DNA of 64,000 nt, from contig CACRXP010000005.1 of the NCBI GenBank assembly GCA_902702965.1, positions 2,700,391 to 2,764,390 on the forward strand. The letters are read 5' to 3'. Position 1 is the stretch's first letter; the number at the start of each line of letters is the position of its first letter. Shown here in pieces: positions 47,401 to 56,400 of the stretch. The DNA is from Spirometra erinaceieuropaei (taxonomy: Eukaryota > Platyhelminthes > Cestoda > Diphyllobothriidea > Diphyllobothriidae). The position numbers and the translations under genes are program-made. The notes beneath the pieces are model-generated. The model was given only the letters and a program-made list of their open reading frames with translations. It was not told the origin of the DNA and did no database searches.

Positions 47401-50400
47401 TGAATGACAACACGCGAGCCACCACCATCGGGCGAGAGATGGAAACTGGAGGATGTTTTCCCAAAAACAAAGAGAATCAGCTGACTGAAGCTGCGAGTTT
47501 CTGCAGCTCTCTTGGAAGTAGAAACTTGTGGATGTTCACGTGTCGCGTGGACGATGCCGACCAGAATCTCATTGTAAGATGGCTTCCGGCCTTCACTTGT
47601 ATCATTCAAAATCATTCCTCAGTTCAGTTCAATTTAGTTTTATTTGAGGGGGATGTAGGTCTTCATCTTTGAACTCCCCATTTGTTTACAAGCAACTGAA
47701 ACATCTCAAAGACTGGGAAATGTATCATAAAGGTAACAAATAAGCGGGAAGGCGCCAACTGTGTACAGATAGACGAACTGTCTCAAATGTTAGTGGTACG
47801 AGCAGTAGTACAGGAGTCGTTTGGAATGCAGTGGAAGAATATCCCCAATGACAAAAGTTGTAAGGGTGCGTGCCAGTGAGCGTAGGCAATGGATTCGAGA
47901 CAATAACGGATTCGATTAAGATAGTACTGAAATATAGCAAGTAGTATTATAACGATAGGATCTACGCACTTCTCAAGGTTACAGAGGTCGGGTGGTATTT
48001 TAGTAGACGCCGCTATACAAATCCATCTTCATCTTAAAGAACTCGAAGGCAGCTGACATAACGACATCCAGAGGCAGGGCGCTCCATGCCTCATACAAGA
48101 AAAAACCACAAGCACAAGCACACAGGCCTTCAAATGACCCATTCCTATGTAAATGCGTGAATGGGGGGATATGCAAGCGGCATTGCTTACCCTCAGCCGG
48201 TTGCGTGCTCGAGGTCTGAGGCTTGTCGGGAGAATCCGACTTCACAAACGATCGCATAACGTCCGAAAAGGGCGATATGAGATTTGTCATGGCCAGCTTG
48301 CTGAGGTAAATACGCCCTGCTTCATCGGTGAACTAGAAAGGGGGAAAAGTGCAGTCAATCAAAATGCTGGATGTCGGCGTGTCGAGGTGACGCAGTTAAA
48401 TAAACAGAAACTGTCACTACGGTAGGGATGGAATGTCGGGTTGGAGCGGCGCCAGGACCGTCGAGATTAGGCAAAGACAAGCCCCCAACGAATGAGAGGC
48501 CACCGCAAGCAATTTTGCAACTGATTGGCAAGGCGCTGGGTGAACCGTGCAGCCAATCCTCAGTTAAACGAAAATTTCACAGAGACTACTTAAGTAACTG
48601 GCCCGATAAACGAGTAAAGACAAAATAGCGAATGCACAAGGCCATGAACCGCGACAAGACATCCCTAGCTACTAAGAATTAGATGAGCATTGTTGAGATG
48701 CATCAACCGCCTTTGGCACTGCAGTGGGAACGCACAGATCACCACTAACCTGTAGGCACAAAGCAAGTTCTAACCTTTTCTTGTAAGACTGATCGGCTAG
48801 GTCGCAGTTGGTAGTCAGGAATGGTGAAGCGAACGGCGATCTTAACCCTAATCCTAACCTTAACCCTAACCCTAACCTCAACCTCAAACGTTTACCATTA
48901 ACCCTAACGGTAACCCTAACCCTAACCGAAATCGTAAACGCAACCGTAGCTCTTAGACATAGACGAAAAACGAAAAAGGTGTTGGGAAGTTTTAGGAAGG
49001 CAATGGCAGAAGTTGAAAAAATCCGCGGAAAACCGCACATCCTGCGGAAAATGAAAGGGGTAAATAGTGATAGGATAACCCTAACCTTAACCTTAACCCT
49101 AACCTTAACCTATAACGCAAATCCTGGTCCTAAAGCGTAACCTACGTCTAACCGTAACCCTCACTAAACCCAACAGCCTGACCGAAACGGCCGACCTACC
49201 TCACGCAGTAGAAGCACTACGCAAGGTAAACACACCCACTGATAACAAGTAAGTACGTCGACAGTATCAACGAACAGTGCCTGGCTAACAACTGCGATCT
49301 TACCGGCATAACCCTAACCCGAAGATCGGAAACCATTAACCGGTACCCTAATACTAACCTCGAACGTAAAACGGAAGCCAAATGGGTCAGATGTGATTAT
49401 GGGACCCCACAAAATAGCCCCAGTAAACAACCCCCCCCCAGCCACCTGTAATACGGGGCCTGGCTACCAACTGCGATCTAGCCGACTGATCCTTCGAACG
49501 TTTATCTAGCCCAACATTGACTTAATCGAAAAAATCGAGACGGAAATTTTTTTGGTGAGAAATTCAATCCGCGCCAAAAAGCAATGCGTCTGTAGGAGAA
49601 CCCGCTGGTTGATCGTATTTTATGTGAAAAAGTGAAAATGATTCCCTTGCTGGGAACAGAGGCCGTATCGTATTACCGACAAAGGCAGGGTGACTGAAAC
49701 GACTATTTCTGGCTGGTTGGTCACTGCCATCAGCCAGTCACGCCCAAATCCCAGGTTAGGGTCCTGGCTAGGGGACCAACCAGCCTTTGAGCTAAAATTT
49801 CTGCCAGTTAAACTACGAACCCATAAAGGGTTATCCAAAGCAGCATGAGAGGGCAGGGATCGAGTACGCTGTACTGGTGCCAAGTGTAAGCGCAATGTGG
49901 ACATTGCAAATAAAGTAAGGCGAAGGAGGATGCTGAAATCGTTAATGGGAAAGTAGCCAAGGCCAAAAAGGAAAAAGACAACCTGATGTTATGGTTTAGA
50001 GGTAGGGTTAGTTTTAGAATTTGGGTTAGTGTCAAGCTGAGAACTGACTTCAGGGTTAAGGCTTGTGTTAAATTTAAGGGTTCCGGCTAGAGTTAGGGTT
50101 TGGATTGCGATTTAGGTCTACGTTTAGTGTTAAGGTTAGGGTTAGTGTTAGGACTGGGGTAGGGTTATGGTTAAGGCTAGGGTCCGAGTTAGGGTTAGGA
50201 TCTGGGTCAGGGTTAGGGCCAGTGTTTGTGGTTGGTTTGGAGTTAGGTTTAGTGTTAACTTTAGGGTTAGCGTTAGGTTTATAATTGAGTTAGGGATTAG
50301 GTTTACTTTTGAGGTTACGGTTGGGTTTAGCGTTGGGTTTGGGATATTTCTGCCCCTGCGTGTCCTGCCAGCCAGGTCTTTTGAGGGGATTCTAGGCTTC

Positions 50401-53400
50401 TTTAAATCTCGCGGCAGATTTGTCATACATCAAATTGCCCTTTCCGTTTCAGCCTCGGCTACTTTTCCCACTATCGAGTTCAGCATCCCCCTTCAGCTTA
50501 CTTTACTGTTCAATGCCGACATTGAGCTTACACTTGCGACCAGGCCAGCGTACTCGACCCTTGCCCATGAGAGTGTCGTTTGTCGGTCTGGCCTGACTGT
50601 ATGGGGTTTCGATTGTGCGCTTGAACGGCCGTTTTGAGCCTCTTAGAGGGTGGTCGCATAGCGAAAAGCGTTCAATACACGTAAAAAGGTATGAGGGGCA
50701 GGAGCAGACGACTCTGGCTTATTTGCCGTCATCAGCCAGACAGAGCCCAGTCTCAGGCGGGAAGGACCACAGGTCCAGAACACCTAAATATGAAAGTTGT
50801 GGACAAAAAGGGGACAGGAGAAGTATTGCACATGACAGTTTGACCGTCGATTCCGACTATGTCCACCGTATGCTATACAACGAGGTGCAGCAGGCACGGT
50901 GACTTGCGTGCGAATTAGCCTACAGTAGTAGTAGACTTGCGTAGCATCTACCGCACTCTCTCTCTCTTCCCCACCCCAACCAGAACCCGCTATAAAGACA
51001 GAGTCAAGAAGACCGGAGGTGCGGAGAGGGTGCAGGTGGCTGGCACGGCCGGACCCGAACCTAGGCGTGTCACCATGGCCCCTGGTTCAAAACAGAGACT
51101 TGACTAGGATTTTTCACCTACAACAACGACACCCCAACGGGGGTGTGTACACACAAACGACACGGCTACGGTTTTACTGTCTCAAACGACAAGGTCCACC
51201 GTGTGCCCCACGGAGTGAGCTCAGCGCCGGTGACTTGCGAAATTTGCGAGCCCCCGTGGCAAAACAGAGACAGTCCGAAGGTAGGTTTACAATCAGGACT
51301 GGTCGGTGAACACAATTCGTAAGTGACAGTGGTGATTAGTGGTAATGGTAGGGACCGCTGACCGATCGTTATTACGGAACTCACTCGTTCCATTGTGCCT
51401 TACGGGCTCCCTCTCGAGCCCAACCAGCAGCCGCACAGCGGTGCATGATATAGGCAGTATAGACAGTGAGCCCCACCTACCATTGTATATTCCCGATCGA
51501 AACCGACAGGGCAACGGGCTCGTGGCCCAGTGGTTAGAGGCGTGAACTTCCAACTAACAGGTCGCAAGTTCGAGCCTCTGGTGTTCAACACTACGGGGTT
51601 GGGTATGACTGGCTGACGACGGCTAATAAGTCAGAAATGGCCATTCCAGTCTCCCTTGTCTTTTTCGGTAATAACATAGTGGTGATTAGATTAGACGATA
51701 GGGGTGCATAGGCTGGAAAATGGGGCAGCGAAATAGGATCCAGAAAATTTTCATTACATCAGTCAGTTGAAGTCGATTGTCCTCTGTGCAGGGCCGTCGG
51801 TCCTGGGAGAGCCAGAAACTCTCCTCCTGCCGAAAGACCTTTGCTCGACAGACACAATAAAGGGACACGGGTTGGGACAGGAGGTCGAAGATCAGGTGGC
51901 AAACGATCGTGAAGAACACAAAATGGTCTGAAATGGGAAAACCGAAAAAGCTTGGAAGACCAAAGATGCAGAATTCGGAGCACAGTATGTGAACGCGTGT
52001 TAAAGTGGCCGTCATGGGTATTGTCGGGAACTGAAAATACAAAAGTATAATGCGTAGGAGACTCACCCCGATCGGTTACAGTATTAAGGTGCTCAAACTG
52101 TGCCTCTGTAGGTGACCACGAAGCCTTAGTGACAAATGACGCCCCAGGAACGAGGGTGACGGCCTCGTCAGACGGTAAGCCATCTGGAAGCGGGGTCAAC
52201 ATGGTCAATTCGACGTCCTGAATGAAGCGACCGAAAGCCAGACCCACACCTAAACACCTGTAGGAAGGAAGTGTTAGTAGCCTAAAATCAACTATAGAAC
52301 CAATGAGAACTGTCAAAAGAGAAGATGGTCATACGTCTAATAAACTGGCCGTAGCCCCAAAGCGTCATTCAGGTGTGCCAAGCTAGTTGCATATAACTGC
52401 AATTAGAGCGGAGTGGAGATATCCTTCAGAAAGTAAGCCTCTCCACAATAATTCTTTGCGTGTGCCTAATTTGGCAAGTCATTTGGCACCACACGGCCCC
52501 AAAAATTACGAGCCACAGCGCCTGTTGTCCAAGTCATCTCAACATTCCGCATAGGATTGGAATAGGTATGGCAGAGGAATGCGGATGCACGTATTACAGG
52601 TGGCCTGGTACAAAATTCTGGAGGGAACTGGAGTTAGGAAAGTTAGTGTCAGGGTTAGGGTTAGGATACAGGAGTGGATACCTTCTGGAATTTAGCGCAG
52701 GCGTAGCTGTACTACGTACCCCACTGTGGAATATGCTAGGCGTCATCAGTGAGGTTATCGCACAACGCACTCCTCTAAGGAGGTGGGGGGAGGGGACATT
52801 TATCACGATATCCTGCACTTAGGATGTTACTTTACTCTGTCACCTGGAGTGAAGTGGGTGTAGTACTCTGTAACGAAGATGAAACTCCATGTCCGAAGTG
52901 AAGGGAGCATGATGTGACGTGACAATTCGACCGTCGTGACCGATGACGTCCAGTGTATAACCCCACGATAGGGTTGGTGCAGGGAAGGTGACTTGCGTTG
53001 TAGCTACTGCACTCGCTCCTCATTCAAGCTCTTGGCTCCGGTCTCAAGAAAGAGTCAAGAAGACCGGAGACGGGATCCGGCACAGGTGGCTGTAACGGAG
53101 TGGATTCGCGCATAGGCGTTTTACTACACCCCCTACAAAGGACCAGGATTTCACACGGTATGAAAAGGAGGGTGGCTCGGATCCCAACTGAGTGGGGGGC
53201 AGCCATAACGGCAACAGTAAGAGGGAGCCACTGCAGCCTGACTCTCCGTCCTGCGACTTTTCCCGTCAGTTGGCGGCCTTCCAGGCCATGATGAGAAAAT
53301 GCTGATACAGATATCTTCCAGGATTACTACCGAGACGGATGCATTACGGCGATCGAAGGGCAGGAGACGGCAGACTGTCGGAAACAGCAAGAACATGTGT

Positions 53401-56400
53401 TGCCAGAATCAAGATCACGACAATCAGTACTTCCCACCCCCCCCCCTCTAAGCTCAGTGAACGCAGTTTCACATAACAGTGGTTAACATTCATGCTTTGA
53501 TGCAAAGTCGTCGGATGTGAATGATAGAAAGGTCTCACTTAGTGATCCTCGGTACTGCGGCGGGGTGAAGTGGGTTTTGGGTGCAGGCACCCACAAGGAC
53601 TGACACAGCCGCATCACATGCATACCTGAGCGAGGCTATCGGTTCGTTCTGACCTTACGTGTAACTGGGCTCCCATCTGTGATTATACTTAGCTGCGCTG
53701 AGCGCATTGGTCACGGACCTGAAGGATGAGACCAGCAGAAGGGTGATAAATTTGTGTAAAGCCTAACTCGACTGTAAAAGTGCAAAAACGGTAGTTAGGC
53801 ACGCGTGGAAGGAGGATTTTAGTTCGTCGGGCTAGAGTTCATCTCGAATTGTATTTGTATACTTTTCGCCAATGGAACATGAGGGAATGAGGCGAAGTCC
53901 GCGCAAGTCGTCCCTGCTCTGCGGGAGAGCTACTGTCTTTAGCATGTTGGGCATCAGGTGGTCGAATACCGGGCCCGAAGTGAAGCATTTGCAAAGAGCA
54001 AAGATCAAAGCATACTGATGAGTGGTATTAACCGTAAAATAGTTACGAGTGTCTGTCTTTTGCCCTCAAATGGGCCTCGCCTGGCTTCGTTCAGACTCTA
54101 CTCAAAGGCTTTTGTCATTTAAGAGGGAGATCAGCTCTTTGAAATGCACCAACTCAGGTGGGGTGGAGGTAGAACCCCAAGTTTGGAACTCTACAGGTCA
54201 GTATTCGTGAGAACACGATTTCGAGTCACTCACGAGGTTGATTGTAATCATCAGTGATAAGGTTAGTTAGCATTGGGTCGGTCGCATCATTTCATGGCTC
54301 AAATTTATTGGCTTATAATAATAGACAATGTAAACACAGACAGGCTGTCCGTGCCCATGTTAGGCAAACGTACCATGACTAAGTGCGTATTAAATGACAC
54401 AAGGGTCCATGGTAAGAATGAAAAACCGCATAGATGGCGGAGTGTGAAGCTGATCCGCATTCTGTCTGCATATTTGACCGACCTAACTGTGTCCGGTCTG
54501 AAGTATACGCAGAACGGCAGTACCGGCAAAGACAAAGAGGACTGGAACGGCTGGGTGGCCCTAAATAGCCATCCCAATCTCCATTGTCTTTGCTCTTACC
54601 AGTTCGAGGATGTCTACCGCGTGCTCCAGAGAAGCGTGAGAGCAGGAACGGCGACTTGCGCGTGAATTAGTTTAAGTAAACTTGTGTTGTACAGTAGATG
54701 TGCTAACTCATGAAATGTCAACCAAAATTTCGAAATGCGTTCTCGTTACAAAAAGATAAATTAAGTAGTGTTGTAAAACTAATCATGATGTAGCATAAAT
54801 CTATAATGATCCAGTTACCTCAGGGTGTCGGCTTTCGAAAGAACTTATTTTCGGCTGCATGCAAGATCTATACTCTGCAAAAATGACTACTTAAGTGGTA
54901 TGCAATTTTCTCGTTGATTTTCGATGTCCTTGGAAATTTAATTACATTTCATTGAAAACATGCATAAGAATATTTACTCTTTTGCTCATTCGGTAGAAAA
55001 TTACGTCTTCTTTCAATTTTATACTTGAAGGAAGGGTATAATTCTGTTTTAAAAAAGTTTCAAATTGTGAGTTTTTTTAATACCATGAAATGGCCGTTCA
55101 TAAAACGTCATGTCTCTGCATTTACCAGTGTGGCTTGTAAAGTTAACAATATGGTTCAAACCCACTGCTAAATTTTATGAACTCCATATAGTCTCCTTTT
55201 AATACCGTAGAGAAATGTAAGGATTTCCGTACGCAGGAAGTATGCGGCTTGTAGTTTGGAAACCTTGGATGCAAGTGTAAGGGCAGGTCGGGCTCAAAAT
55301 TATTCGGGAATTGGAAAAGTTTTTGAAAACCGAATTATATTCTTCTTTTGAGTATGAAATTGGAAGAAGACGTGATTTTCTACCGAATAAGTAAAAGAAT
55401 GAATATTTTTATACATGTTTTCCATGAAATATAATTAAATTTCCAAGTGCATCGAAAATGAATGAGAAAAATGCATGCTACATATGTAGTTATTTTTGCA
55501 GAGTATAGATCTTGCATGCAGCCGAAAGTACGTTCTTTCAAAAGCCGACACCCTGAGGTAACTCGATCATTATAGATTTATGCTACATCATGATTAGTTT
55601 GACAACAGTATTTAATTTATCTTTTCGAAACGAGAACGCATTTCGAAATTTTGGTTGACATTTCATGAGTTAGCCCACCTACTGTAACACTTGTAGACTG
55701 TCTCTCAGGCAGGCCAGATTGGCAAACGCCATCCCAACAGGACCCCACCTCCCCTCCCCCGACATAGCAATGGGTCACTGTAGGTTGCAGGTCTCACCTG
55801 CAAACACGGAGGGGCGGCGACCCGCTGATTTGGTTGATGCCAATAACGAGGCTTTTCTCCAGATTCTGTCTCAGTTTGAAAAGGTTGGGTTTCTCCTTGG
55901 GAACAGAGATGAGAGCACCAGACCGCGCATCCTCCTCCTGAATGTCCACGTGTAGGCGCAGTCTAGCAAGGACGGAGAGGGGATTGGCGGAGATGGGGAG
56001 GAATAAGTACATAAGGTAGCCAAGTAGTATGTGCACAGAAATATAAACTATTTGAGAATGGGGTGTTGGTAGTAAGAGTCTGGAATCCTTACTGATACCA
56101 AGTTTTTGGTGACAGCATGACCAGAGAACCAGAGTGTATGCACGAGAATTGAATCGAAAAATAAAACGACCATAAGGGGCGGTCTAGTGGGGAACACCAG
56201 CGCTGATACCCGTATGGTGGGCAGTGGAGACGGTCGATTCTCCATACAAGTGGTTATACTGAAGCAAGTTTAGTGTTAAGGTCCGATTCCTAGCTCACCT
56301 TAACCGGCATATGAGTCTGCGCACATGGACGACACGTAGATGGCTTTTGAACAAACAAACCAGAAACGACAGCCAGCAGTCAGTTGACGGTGCGACCACA

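Noticed and set aside
48672..49140. Open frames on both strands through 48.7-49.1 kb
   Set aside because: They arise from CCCTAA-type repeats and have no domain.
50167..50637. 156-codon frame rich in Val/Arg repeats
   Set aside because: By-product of the TTAGGG-like tract; the unbroken frame follows from the repeat lacking stops in that phase.
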